The notes under the pieces: generated by a model | Database searches by the model: none | Told to the model about the DNA's origin: nothing | The model's input: only the letters and a program-made list of their open reading frames with translations | Assembly: GCA_903827375.1 (NCBI GenBank) | Contig: CAIKHZ010000229.1 | Span: forward strand, 1-64,000 | Origin: Akkermansiaceae bacterium | GTDB lineage: Bacteria > Verrucomicrobiota > Verrucomicrobiia > Verrucomicrobiales > Akkermansiaceae | DNA length: 64,000 bases | Direction of reading: 5' to 3' | Part shown: in pieces, positions 36,109 to 46,097 of the stretch | Layout of the letters: every line of letters begins with the position of its first letter | Position numbering within the stretch: position 1 is the first letter of the stretch | Position numbers and translations under genes: made by a program

Positions 36109-37797
36109 TCAATCTTGGATTTTTGAGTCAGTGACGGGCGCTGCATCCAGACGGGCGTGGCGGGCGAGTTGGGCGGTTGCCGGCAAATCGCCACTCAGCC
36201 GGTGAGTGTGATGCACGGCGCTTGGCGCGGCAGTAAATGCGGCGGCGATGGCCTCTTCGATGACCGCAAGATCCATGCGGCGTCCGGGGTCTCCAATCAG
36301 AAGTCTGACCACGGTCTCGCTTTCGGTCGGGTGAAGGGTCACCAAACGGGCTGCCAACAGGCCAATGCGCTCAAGCGGTGCCGGGGTTTTCGCCAGTGTT
36401 AGGAAAAACGCCTCCAGCCCGGCTAGATCCAACGCTTCGGGCTTGAGCGGCAACTCTTGCAGCATGAGACGGGCGCAGCGGGCTATATCATTGTTAGATA
36501 AGAGCAACTCGTGATATCGCTCGGCGCGGGTACCGGGCAAGGCGAGCAGGGCGTGGCGGATTGTCAGACGCCCCTCTTGCAATCCCCGTTCGCCATGGTG
36601 GGACGGCAGGGCCTCGCCGCTGAGCCACTGCACGGCGAGACGCAGCTCGGGATCACCGGTGATGCCGCGCAGATAGTTGGCGATAAACCCGGTTTGGGCC
36701 ACCCGGCTACTCGTTTCACCGAGTAAACGGCAGAGGTCGCTGAAATCCGCCAGGGCGCAAATCGGCCGGGATTGGCGCGGGACATTGCCGCCGCGTGGTC
36801 GCTGGGTGGCTGGCGCGATGGAAAGTTCGAGTTGATCATCGCCCATGGCGCACCAGGCATCGACCCCCTTGGAACGCAGTTCGGCGGCAAACTCCCGGGC
36901 AAATCCATGCACCGTGAGCACCCGCTGCGGCCGGACCCGCCGCACACATTCTAGCAAACCAGGGTGATCCGCATGGTCTGAAAACGCAATGACTTCATCC
37001 ACTCGATAGCGGTATTTCGCAGCTGCCTGCAGCGCCCAACCGGTAAGCATGGCGCTGCGCTTGCCTGACAAGCCTTTGAGAGATTTTCCACGCAGGGCGC
37101 TGGGCGGCACCACGACCACCTGGCCGGGCAAGGCGCAGCCCTCGAATAGGATCGGCTCGGGCAAAGCCACTCCCAATTCACGGCACGCTTGAGTCATGGC
37201 AGCCACTGTCGGATGTTGGAGAGCGGGAATGCCATGTTCGGCCAGCAGGGCGAGGGCTTCCTGCGCCTTGCCGAGTGCATAGGCGCAAAGCACGGGCGTT
37301 TCGCCATCGGCGATGGTATCATGGACGAAGCGCAACACGGCGGATTCCACCTCCATCGGGCTGGGCAAGACGAACATCGGCAGGCCGAAGGTGGTTTCCA
37401 TGACCAGCGTATCGGCGGTTAGAAACGCCACAGGTTCGGCGGTGCGGCTGCGGCGCAATTTGAAATCGCCGGTATAGAGTAAGCTCGCCTGATCCTTGAG
37501 GCGAGTGAGGTGCAACATCGCCGAACCCGCAATATGACCGGCCGGCAGCAGCCGCATCCGATAGCCATCGCACTCCCACGGCAAATGAAACCTCACCGCT
37601 TCGAGCTGGCCCTCGCCCATTCGGAAGCGCCGCCGCAGCAATCCCGCAGTCACCTCCGAACAAAGCGCTGATTCGTGCCGAGCCACGTGATCCGTGTGGG
37701 CATGGGACACAAAAGCCCGTGGCTTTGCCTCCAATGGATCCAGCCACAGGTCGAGCTCAGGCAAATATAGCCCGCGTTGAAAACGCACTTCAATCAA
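36109..37797 (-). CDS. MBL-fold DNA exonuclease (ligase-associated type) fused to a DNA ligase N-terminal-like domain; no adenylation domain
   Basis: FVSHAHTDHV (HxHxDH), LLYTGDFKL, AFSDHADHPGLLECV; C-terminal FSDLCRLLGETSSRVAQTGFIANYLRG... to HRLSGDLPATAQLARHARLDAAPVTDSKIQD*. Confidence 0.75.
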   Translation of the reverse strand: MIEVRFQRGLYLPELDLWLDPLEAKPRAFVSHAHTDHVARHESALCSEVTAGLLRRRFRMGEGQLEAVRFHLPWECDGYRMRLLPAGHIAGSAMLHLTRLKDQASLLYTGDFKLRRSRTAEPVAFLTADTLVMETTFGLPMFVLPSPMEVESAVLRFVHDTIADGETPVLCAYALGKAQEALALLAEHGIPALQHPTVAAMTQACRELGVALPEPILFEGCALPGQVVVVPPSALRGKSLKGLSGKRSAMLTGWALQAAAKYRYRVDEVIAFSDHADHPGLLECVRRVRPQRVLTVHGFAREFAAELRSKGVDAWCAMGDDQLELSIAPATQRPRGGNVPRQSRPICALADFSDLCRLLGETSSRVAQTGFIANYLRGITGDPELRLAVQWLSGEALPSHHGERGLQEGRLTIRHALLALPGTRAERYHELLLSNNDIARCARLMLQELPLKPEALDLAGLEAFFLTLAKTPAPLERIGLLAARLVTLHPTESETVVRLLIGDPGRRMDLAVIEEAIAAAFTAAPSAVHHTHRLSGDLPATAQLARHARLDAAPVTDSKIQD

Positions 37798-38057
37798 AGC
37801 GCCGCGAGCCTAAGCAATTTTTGTCCGGTCGGCAAAGGCAATCGGAGCCAAGCGTCGGACAGGAACGGTCGGACATCCGTGCAATGAGTGGTAGAAATGC
37901 GCGGCAGGCACCCTTTACCTACTCTCGCCGGGTTCCGAGCTTGTGTCGTCAAGTCTCGAAAAGACGGAAAAAATCTGGTCGGCTGCCTTGACCTGACGGG
38001 GAATCTCAGTGAGAGTACCCCCCGATTTGCCAGAAAACCCAACCAAAAAAACATCCC

Positions 38058-38651
38058 ATGTCACAAGCCACCCTTACCCAGATCAAGGACTGCACCGCCA
38101 ATCCAGCACCGCTCGGACTCCTCGCCTTCGGCATGACCACGGTGCTGCTCAACCTGCACAATGCCGGCTATTACGAACTCAACAGCATGATCCTGGCCAT
38201 GGGGATCTTCTATGGCGGCTCCGCCCAAGTGATTGCCGGCATCATGGAATGGAAAAAAGGCAACACCTTCGCCACCACCGCCTTCATCTCCTACGGCATG
38301 TTCTGGCTCACCCTCGTCGGCTTGATCGTCCTGCCTAAAATGGGACTGGCCGGCCCCACCGACGAAACTGCCAAAGCAGCATTTCTAGCGGTATGGGGAC
38401 TGTTCACCGCCGTCATGTTCCTCGGCACCCTGCACCTCAGCCGTGCTTTGCAGGTTGTGTTCCTCTCGCTAACGATTTTATTCTTCCTGCTGGCCTACGG
38501 CGACATCAGCGCGGCCGGTCCCGCCTTCAAACACTTCACTGGCTTCGAAGGCATCTTTTGCGGACTCTCCGCCATCTACACCGGCCTCGCCCAAGTCCTT
38601 AACGAACTGGCCGGCAAAACCGTCCTGCCCCTCGGCCTGGTCCAGAAATAA
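38058..38651 (+). CDS. satP: acetate uptake transporter, GPR1/FUN34/YaaH (SatP) family
   Basis: [61 protein letters not shown]. Confidence 0.92.
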   Translation: MSQATLTQIKDCTANPAPLGLLAFGMTTVLLNLHNAGYYELNSMILAMGIFYGGSAQVIAGIMEWKKGNTFATTAFISYGMFWLTLVGLIVLPKMGLAGPTDETAKAAFLAVWGLFTAVMFLGTLHLSRALQVVFLSLTILFFLLAYGDISAAGPAFKHFTGFEGIFCGLSAIYTGLAQVLNELAGKTVLPLGLVQK

Positions 38652-38669
38652 CTGCGCAACCCACCTGCG

Positions 38670-39665
38670 TTACAGCGCCACCTCGGTGCCGAGCCCGAGC
38701 TTCTCGGCGTTGGTCAGCGCCCGAGTGGCCGCAGCTAAGTCCTGAATGGCAATGCCCACCGATTTGAAAAACGTCAGCACCTGCTCATCGCTGCGGCCGG
38801 GTTTGGTGCCGGCGACGAGTTCTCCCAGCTCGGCCCGCACGTGCCCGGTATGAATCAGTCCGGCTTGCAACGGCATGATCAGGTCCCCAGCCTCAGCCCA
38901 CACGGCATCGAACTGATCGACCACCACGTGCGCCCGGGCCACAGTTAGAGGGGGGATTTCCCGCATGTGCGGCTTGTACGAGCCGATGGCATTGATGTGG
39001 CTGCCGCTGGCCACCTCGTCGTCGGCAAACACCGGCGTCGCCGAGGTTGTGGCTGTGCAAATGATGTCGGCACCTGCAAGTGCCTCAGCAGAAGTGGCCG
39101 CAACCGTCACGCGAATGCCCAGCTCAGCACTGGCGTCCCGGGCAAAGGCCGCCGCCCTTTGCGGGTCTTGGTCGAAAACACTCGCGCTCCGGATCGGCCG
39201 CACCGCACACATCGCCTCCAGCTGCGTGTGGGCTTGCAGGCCGGCACCAAAAATAGCCACCTTGCTGGAATTTTTCCTGGCTAACAAATCGGTGGCAGCA
39301 CCCGATGCGGCACCCGAGCGAATGGCGGTCAGGGAGGTGCCTTCCAAGATGGCCAAGGGCGATCCGTTAGTGGCATCAAACAGCATGACCATGGCCTGGA
39401 TAAAAGGCAGGTTGAGAGCCGGGTTGTTCTCAAACAGACTGATGACCTTCAAACTGAAGCGTGCTGAATCGGGGCTGTGGGCCGGCATGATCAGCACGCC
39501 GCCCTGATGCTCGGGCATCGCCACATGGCTGCGCAGCGGCACAACCGCCCTGTTCTCTGACAATTCCCGGAAGGCGCATTTCATTACCTCCACGGCTTCA
39601 CTCATTGGCAGAGCACGCCGCACATCCGCAGCGGACAAAAAACGCAGTGTCTTCAGGTCATTCAT
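38670..39665 (-). CDS. ornithine cyclodeaminase/mu-crystallin family protein
   Basis: FLSAADVRRALPMSEAVEVMKCAFRE, LTAIRSGAASGAATDLLARKNSSKVAIFGAGLQAHTQLEAM, INAIGSYKPHMREI. Confidence 0.93.
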   Translation of the reverse strand: MNDLKTLRFLSAADVRRALPMSEAVEVMKCAFRELSENRAVVPLRSHVAMPEHQGGVLIMPAHSPDSARFSLKVISLFENNPALNLPFIQAMVMLFDATNGSPLAILEGTSLTAIRSGAASGAATDLLARKNSSKVAIFGAGLQAHTQLEAMCAVRPIRSASVFDQDPQRAAAFARDASAELGIRVTVAATSAEALAGADIICTATTSATPVFADDEVASGSHINAIGSYKPHMREIPPLTVARAHVVVDQFDAVWAEAGDLIMPLQAGLIHTGHVRAELGELVAGTKPGRSDEQVLTFFKSVGIAIQDLAAATRALTNAEKLGLGTEVAL

Positions 39666-39680
39666 GATTCATCAGGTGCT

Positions 39681-39708
39681 GTAGGCGACCGTCAAGTTGA
39701 CGGTCGCC
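39681..39708. repeat. candidate REP element: GTAG header plus perfect palindrome
   Basis: GTAG at 39681-39684; GGCGACCGTC-AAGTT-GACGGTCGCC at 39684-39708. Confidence 0.7.
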
Positions 39709-39779
39709 CGTTAGCGTGAGTGCCGCCACCAGCCCTGTCAATGTTCATTGGTGATATTCAATGCATGAGCCTAACAGTC

Positions 39780-40190
39780 TCACGGATTGAAGTACACACG
39801 GGACATGTTAGTCCAACCTTTGGCACCTGGAAGGGGTTTCTGCAAGGGATCGCATTTTTTGAGCCACTCGATGGTGCGCGGTTCCTTGGCCATGGTGGCC
39901 ATGTCTTCCTCAAAGTGGCTGCCAGTGTATTCATAGTAGCCAAACTCATACCACTTGCCGTCAATCTTTTGTAGATAGATCGAGAAATTGTGCATGTGAT
40001 ATTTGTTTAATAAGTCGCGCACGCCGGCATTCGAGTCGGCATGCAACTGCTTGTACTCCGCGACTTTGTCAGGGCGCAACTGGGTGACCATGCCGACCCG
40101 TTTAACAGGCGCGACAGGGGCGCAACTGGCGGCGAGCAGGGCGGCGAGCACTGGATAGATCCAGCGGTGAATTGGACGTTTTGTTGTCAT
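39780..40190 (-). CDS. L-rhamnose mutarotase (RhaM)-like protein with signal/lipoprotein-like N-terminus
   Basis: VGMVTQLRPDKVAEYKQLHADSNAGVRDLLNKYHMHNFSIYLQKIDGKWYEFGYYEY...EWLKKCDPLQKPLPGAKGW; N-terminus MTTKRPIHRWIYPVLAALLAASCAPVAP. Confidence 0.8.
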   Translation of the reverse strand: MTTKRPIHRWIYPVLAALLAASCAPVAPVKRVGMVTQLRPDKVAEYKQLHADSNAGVRDLLNKYHMHNFSIYLQKIDGKWYEFGYYEYTGSHFEEDMATMAKEPRTIEWLKKCDPLQKPLPGAKGWTNMSRVYFNP

Positions 40191-40317
40191 GGGGGGGTAC
40201 GTTAGGGGTGGGATGGGCGGCACGACTGCCGTTTCCGACTTGACGCTAACGATGAGCAGGCGTCGCGGCGAGGGAAAAATCCGTCCTGATGCACATTCAG
40301 CGAGGATGCCAATCCCC

Positions 40318-41958
40318 TCACCGGCCACCCGGGCGGCACTCGAGCACCTGCCCATCTTCCAGCAACCGTTTGCGCAAGGCTGGATAGGGCAGGTCCTGCA
40401 CCGCGCAGGAGGCGTCGATGGCCAGCGCGGCGGCGGTGGCGGCGCTTTGTCCCAGAATCATAAACACAGGCTCCATGCGGATCGAGCCATAGGCAATGTG
40501 GCTGGCGGAGACGCACACCGGAACGAGCAGGTTGGGGCACTCGCCGCGTCGCGGCACAATGGCTAGGTAATCCACCGGATAGGGATATTTCAAGCCGACC
40601 TCAACATCGCCCTCATTGCGGGCGTTGCCCTGGGCATCGGCATAGCGCTGGACGTTGTGTGAGTCCATGTTATAGGAACCCATGCCCACCGGTCGTGGCG
40701 TCGCTTTGGCCAGCGTCAGGTGCCCCTCGCTCACCACGAAGTCGGAGACCATGCGACGGGCCTCACGCACATAAATCTGGTAGGGCCAATTGCCATTGTC
40801 GGTGAATTCGTCCTTAGCCAGCCCCCATTTAGCCATCTTGGTGCGTATGGCGGCGGGCACCTGTGCGTCGTTGGCGAGGAACCATAGCAAACCCTGTTGA
40901 TAGGTTATGTGTTCGTGGATGATTTCGCGACGGCGTTGGTAGGACGCCAGCGGGTAATCGTAATTCATGCCAATGTTATCGAAGGAAAATCCGCCGTGGT
41001 TGTTGGTGTCGGTCTTGCGGTTTGGAATGGGATCGAACTTGCCGGTCACCGCGCTCCAACCGGCTTGCAGATAGCGGGCTAGCAACTGGTACTGTTGCGG
41101 GTCGTAACCATCCGGCTTGGCAAAGGCCACTCGGTTGTCCGGATGGTCGCTCAGGCAGGTGCGAAAACAATACGCCTGCACCTTGTCGTCGGCGCTGCCG
41201 TCAGCAGCCGGTGGTAGCGCAGACACCCGCGCCAACAAGCCGCTGGCCGGGTCACCGGGCACCACGCAGGCGCTCACCGGTTTCTCGAACTGATGTTTGA
41301 CGGCGTGACGCACCTGCACACCATCGAGAGACTCACCATATTTTTCGTTAGCCTCGCGTCCCACCGTGAAGCTAACGCCCGCTGCTGCCAACAAATCGCC
41401 CTCGTAGGTGGCGTCGATGAACATTTTTCCGGTATAGATGTTGCCGTCGAGGGTGGTGATGGCGAGAATGTGCCCATCCTTCATGGTCACGCCGTGTTGG
41501 CGCTCAAGCCATTGGTTCCGGTGCACCGGAATGTCAGTTTTTCGCAGCCAGTCTTCGAAGATGCGCTCAGCCACGTGCGGCTCGAACGTCCACATCGTCG
41601 GTTGCCCTCCATCGTCCGCAGTGCTGCCTTGGCCGCGTGTGCCGAATTCAGCGCGCGTTTGCCAGGTCCATGCTGTCTCTGCCTGATAGGTCTGCCAGAC
41701 GCGGTGGAAAAACCCGCGCGACAGCCCGCCGATGGCAGCTTTGTTGCCGGAATCCGTCCATCCCAAACCGCTGGCCATGAGACCGCCGAGGTGTTGTTCA
41801 GGGGCAACGACTCGTACCGATTTGCCCATGCGCTTGGTCTGCACCGCGGCGGCGATGGCTGCCGCAGTGCCGCCATAAATCACCACATCGGCGTCCAGCG
41901 GGGCCGCCGCCGAGTGGGCAGCCAGAGCCATAACGAGGAGAGCCAGGAAACGGTTCAT
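40318..41958 (-). CDS. FAD-dependent oxidoreductase (FAD_oxidored family), secreted
   Basis: DVVIYGGTAAAIAAAVQTKRMGKSVRVVAPEQHLGGLMASGLGWTD, KMFIDATYEGDLLAAAGV. Confidence 0.88.
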   Translation of the reverse strand: MNRFLALLVMALAAHSAAAPLDADVVIYGGTAAAIAAAVQTKRMGKSVRVVAPEQHLGGLMASGLGWTDSGNKAAIGGLSRGFFHRVWQTYQAETAWTWQTRAEFGTRGQGSTADDGGQPTMWTFEPHVAERIFEDWLRKTDIPVHRNQWLERQHGVTMKDGHILAITTLDGNIYTGKMFIDATYEGDLLAAAGVSFTVGREANEKYGESLDGVQVRHAVKHQFEKPVSACVVPGDPASGLLARVSALPPAADGSADDKVQAYCFRTCLSDHPDNRVAFAKPDGYDPQQYQLLARYLQAGWSAVTGKFDPIPNRKTDTNNHGGFSFDNIGMNYDYPLASYQRRREIIHEHITYQQGLLWFLANDAQVPAAIRTKMAKWGLAKDEFTDNGNWPYQIYVREARRMVSDFVVSEGHLTLAKATPRPVGMGSYNMDSHNVQRYADAQGNARNEGDVEVGLKYPYPVDYLAIVPRRGECPNLLVPVCVSASHIAYGSIRMEPVFMILGQSAATAAALAIDASCAVQDLPYPALRKRLLEDGQVLECRPGGR

Positions 41959-42036
41959 GGGATGTTTATTGCAGAACAAATGAACGCCACCAGAATGAAA
42001 ACATGAATCATCATTAGGGTATTGTCCTGGCTTGTA

Positions 42037-43701
42037 CTAAATGATTGGTGGATTTGTGTTCTCGGTCTCGCCGACGTCCTCGCCCTTGCCCAGGCGGCTG
42101 TGGCCCACGCCATAGAGGAAGTAGATGCATAGGCCCAACGCAAGCCAGATGAGAAATCGCAACCATGTTAGAAGAGGCAGACTCAGCATCAGCACGCCGC
42201 AGAGCATCACCCCGAGGACCGGCAATAGCGGGACCAGTGGCACCCGGAACGGGCGCGGTCGGGTGGCGTCGGTGCGCCGCAAAATAATCACCCCGAGGCA
42301 CACCAGTGCGAACGCAAAGAGGGTCCCAATGTTGGTTAGATCGGCCAGGGATCCGATGTCGCTGACCATGGCCACCCCACCGACGATGACGCCGGTCCAG
42401 ATGGTGGTGACGTGAGGGGTGCGGAAGCGCGGATGAATCCGGGCAAAATAGAGCGGCAGCAAGCCGTCGCGGGCCATAGCCATGAGAATGCGGGGTTGGC
42501 CGAGTTGAAACACCAGCAGCACCGAGGTCATGCCCGCCAGTGCGCCGGCACTCACCAGAGCTTGGGCCCATGGGCGCTCGGCAAAGGCAGTTGCCACTGC
42601 GGCGGAATCCCCGAGGTAGGCAGTGTACTTCTTTACGCCTGTTAGGACCGCAGACATCAGCACGTAGAGCAGGGTGCAGATGATAAGGCTCGCGATCATG
42701 CCGCGGGGCAGATCGCGTTGTGGATTGCGCGTTTCCTCTGCTGTGGTGGATACAGCATCAAATCCGATGAAGGCAAAAAACACAATTGCGGCCCCGCTCA
42801 TCACGCCGCCAAAGCCGCTAGGCATAAACGGGTGCCAGTGATCGGGGTGGACGAGGAACGCCCCAAAGGTGATGAAGAACACCACCACCGCGACTTTAAG
42901 CACGACGATGATGCTATTGGCCCGCGCACTTTCGCGAACGCCATAGATCAGCAGCACGGTGACGGCCGCCACAATGACGAGAGCCGGCAGATTCAGCGCG
43001 ATGGCATGCCCCGCGACGATAGGTAGGGTGGTGGAGGAGAAATCCATAAGCGCATCCCCGCCATTGGCTAGAAGATCACTGGCCGTGTGGTAATCGGTCA
43101 CCAACCAGAGCGGGAACTTCAGCCCGAAGAGACTCTCGCAAAGTTTCACGAAGTAACCGGACCAGCCCACTGCCACCGCCATGTTGCCCACCGCATACTC
43201 GAGGATTAAATCCCAACCGATGATCCATGCCACCAGTTCGCCCAGAGTCGCATAGGCATAAGTATAGGCAGAGCCGGACACAGGAATCATCGCTGCCAGT
43301 TCGGCATAACACAATGCTGCGAAACCACAAACGATCGCCGCAACCACAAATGACAGGATCACCGCCGGACCGGCTCCAGGACGCCCCAGCACGGTCGGCG
43401 CGTGGGTCATCCACGCTTGCAAGAAGTTGATCACCGGCGTCATCATGGTCCCGGCATTGGCTTGGGTGGTATCGCCCGCCGCTGCGGTGCCGGTAAGTGC
43501 GAAAATGCCCGAGCCAATGATGGCACCGATACCAAGGCAGGTGAGGTCGAAAGCGGTGAGCGAGCGCTTCATGAGGCGTTCGGGCGCGGCCGCCTCCGCC
43601 ATCAGATGGTCGGCACTCTTGGTGCGTAGGAGTTTTGATCTCACTGTGCCTCTATGTTGGGTCCGACGGTGCAAGAGATGCAGAACGATCGCGCTGGCCA
43701 T
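42037..43701 (-). CDS. APC-family amino acid permease
   Basis: LTAFDLTCLGIGAIIGSGIFALTGTAAAG, CYAELAAMIPVSGSAYTYAYATLGELVAWIIGWDLILEY. Confidence 0.95.
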   Translation of the reverse strand: MASAIVLHLLHRRTQHRGTVRSKLLRTKSADHLMAEAAAPERLMKRSLTAFDLTCLGIGAIIGSGIFALTGTAAAGDTTQANAGTMMTPVINFLQAWMTHAPTVLGRPGAGPAVILSFVVAAIVCGFAALCYAELAAMIPVSGSAYTYAYATLGELVAWIIGWDLILEYAVGNMAVAVGWSGYFVKLCESLFGLKFPLWLVTDYHTASDLLANGGDALMDFSSTTLPIVAGHAIALNLPALVIVAAVTVLLIYGVRESARANSIIVVLKVAVVVFFITFGAFLVHPDHWHPFMPSGFGGVMSGAAIVFFAFIGFDAVSTTAEETRNPQRDLPRGMIASLIICTLLYVLMSAVLTGVKKYTAYLGDSAAVATAFAERPWAQALVSAGALAGMTSVLLVFQLGQPRILMAMARDGLLPLYFARIHPRFRTPHVTTIWTGVIVGGVAMVSDIGSLADLTNIGTLFAFALVCLGVIILRRTDATRPRPFRVPLVPLLPVLGVMLCGVLMLSLPLLTWLRFLIWLALGLCIYFLYGVGHSRLGKGEDVGETENTNPPII

Positions 43702-43766
43702 CCCTGAATCTTTTATTCACATAGGTGATCATAGACACGCTCATATATCAGTTCGTTCCCATCGGG

Positions 43767-46070
43767 TCATGGTGCCAGCATATTGACCACATCAGCAGCG
43801 CGGGACTGCGGAGTGACTTTGATGGATGTGACTTTGCCATCGCGCAGTTCGGCTTCCACGGTGGTGTTAGATGGGGCGTGGAGTTTGAAGGAAACATTCC
43901 ACTCCTTCGGCCATGCGGGAAACAGATAGATCTTGCTGCCTTCGGTTTGCATGAGCATCGACTGGGTTGTATTGAGCAGGTTGCCACCATGGCACTGGTC
44001 CGGGAGCCAGTCGTAATTCGGGCCCCAGGTGGCTGGGAAGCGCATGCCGCCATTGCTGTTAGCGGCATTTTGCACGAGCATGCCCTTGGCCTCGGAGGTC
44101 AATCCGAGCATGGCGGCCTGAACGGCTGACTGTTGCCAGCCTTGGCAGGCTTTTTCGATGCGAGCGGCAAAGGTATCGCGGCCGAGTTCGAGGTTTGGCT
44201 TGCCGACGCTGAAGATGCGGAACGGGAACACCGTGTATAACTCCGGATTTTCGCAGTTGCCTCGGTCACCGAACTTGGCGGCGGGTTGCACGCATTTCTT
44301 GCCACCTTTTTCGGCTATGGGAAGGTCGGGAAGCTCCTTTTGGAAACGCAGCCAGCGCTCGCGGGCGGTAGCATCAGTTTGGTTTGGTGACAATGCCAGC
44401 AGGCGCTCAATGACGGCATGCAAGCCGGCCACATCGGTCGTCGGGTTGAGCACCGAAGCATCGCGGTAGGTTTCCAAGGCTTGGCCCGGAGTGATGAGCA
44501 GTTTGCCCGATGCATCGCGTTTGAAGCGGGTGTCGAAATACTGGAGCATAGCGTCGGCCCACGGCAGGACGTCATGTTTGAGAAATGCTTGGTCCTGAGT
44601 GTGCTCGCAATAATCCAACATCATCAAGGACAAGTCCAGACCACCCGTCCAGATGCGCCCGATCCACGGGGTGGCGACGTCGCCAACTTGCTTGCCATTG
44701 CGATCCCAGCCGTAGTCACCATAGCCGTAGAGGCCCCAGAAGTTCATGGTTTCCGCGATGAATGCTCCTTCACAGTTGAACCAGATTTTGTTTCTTTCTT
44801 TGGCGAGCGGCAGTGTGTCCAGATACATCCGGAACAAGGGTAGCATCATGTCGTAGTCGCCGGATGTTAGCATAGGCCAGTAGGGCAGGCGGACGTTCTG
44901 CCACCAGTAGTCGCCGCCCCATTGGCGAAAGTCCGGATCGGTCGTGGCTTTGCTCCCGTCGTGCTTCTCAACGGTGAAAATGGAGCCGTTGAATTTGAAC
45001 GGATAGGCACCGCGGCCAGCGCAGGCGCTCATCCAGCGCTGCAGCGTGTAGCCGCGGGTGACGGCCTCTGCGCCTGCTTCACCGCTGATGCGGATCCAAC
45101 TCCTTTGCCAGAATTTTTGCCACCACTCTTGGTGCTCGGCGCGAGTTTTGGTTAGAGGCTGGGCATCAGAAGCTTTGATTTGTTTATCCAACAGGATCTT
45201 CCAGCCCTGCGGCGTGGGGGTGATGGCTGTTAGTGGATAGATCGAGAGCAGGTGCGACTTTGCAGGCTGGCTGGAGGCAAGGGTGAGCGGATCTTTCCTA
45301 GCCAAACCCGGGCCGCTGAGTGCCGCGCCGAATGTGCGGTTGAGCAGCGGGTCCTGCATTTTGGACATCATGGATTCCAGTCCTTGGAGTTTCATGCCAA
45401 TCGGCCACACCGAGGATTCGTTGCTGTGATACCAAATAACCCGGTCATCGCCGGTTTCCATCACCCGATCAGGCGTCACATAGCACTCAAGGCCCTTGCG
45501 ATTGACGGACCCCTGCATCGTCCAGCAACTCGCCCATTCATTCTCACCAAACAAGCGCGTTTCAGTGCGCCATGGCTCCGACACAGCCTTGATATCAAAC
45601 GGCTTCGCTCCCTCGCACTCGACGCGGATGACCGGTTGGTTGGCGTCCACCCAGACGCGGAGGGTGGTGGCTGTCTCACCCTGGCCGCCGGAAATTTCTA
45701 TTGTGCCGTCGCGCAGTTTCAGTTCCTGGCGAAATGGTTTGCCTTTGGCCAAAGGCGTGGGGGTGAGCGATAGGCGGACGCGGCCGACCTTGAGAATGCG
45801 GCCGTTGGCGTCCCAGGCATCGGTCTTGCTGATGAGCAGCAGCAGGTCGCCATTGGGCTCGATCCAGACGTTCATACCGATGTCGCCATTGCCGATGGGC
45901 ATGGAACCCGCCGAGCTGTCGCTGGGTGAATCCCAGACGACATTGCAGCCATCGAGGGAATCGGGGCGTGGCTTCTGTTGGGGCAACTCAGCCGCACCCG
46001 CCCAACCTGCAAGCATCAGAAGCGAGGCCATGGCTGCGGCCGTTGGCAGATAGATTTTGTATGCTTTCAT
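43767..46070 (-). CDS. GH95-like/DUF5703 secreted glycosidase-like protein
   Basis: DSLDGCNVVWDSPSDSSAGSMPIGNGDIGMNVWIEPNGDLLLLISKTDAWD, GDYWWQNVRLPYWPMLTSGDYDMMLPLFRMYLDTLP. Confidence 0.8.
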   Translation of the reverse strand: MKAYKIYLPTAAAMASLLMLAGWAGAAELPQQKPRPDSLDGCNVVWDSPSDSSAGSMPIGNGDIGMNVWIEPNGDLLLLISKTDAWDANGRILKVGRVRLSLTPTPLAKGKPFRQELKLRDGTIEISGGQGETATTLRVWVDANQPVIRVECEGAKPFDIKAVSEPWRTETRLFGENEWASCWTMQGSVNRKGLECYVTPDRVMETGDDRVIWYHSNESSVWPIGMKLQGLESMMSKMQDPLLNRTFGAALSGPGLARKDPLTLASSQPAKSHLLSIYPLTAITPTPQGWKILLDKQIKASDAQPLTKTRAEHQEWWQKFWQRSWIRISGEAGAEAVTRGYTLQRWMSACAGRGAYPFKFNGSIFTVEKHDGSKATTDPDFRQWGGDYWWQNVRLPYWPMLTSGDYDMMLPLFRMYLDTLPLAKERNKIWFNCEGAFIAETMNFWGLYGYGDYGWDRNGKQVGDVATPWIGRIWTGGLDLSLMMLDYCEHTQDQAFLKHDVLPWADAMLQYFDTRFKRDASGKLLITPGQALETYRDASVLNPTTDVAGLHAVIERLLALSPNQTDATARERWLRFQKELPDLPIAEKGGKKCVQPAAKFGDRGNCENPELYTVFPFRIFSVGKPNLELGRDTFAARIEKACQGWQQSAVQAAMLGLTSEAKGMLVQNAANSNGGMRFPATWGPNYDWLPDQCHGGNLLNTTQSMLMQTEGSKIYLFPAWPKEWNVSFKLHAPSNTTVEAELRDGKVTSIKVTPQSRAADVVNMLAP

Positions 46071-46097
46071 ATATTTGATGTTACCCGAGGAGGCGTT

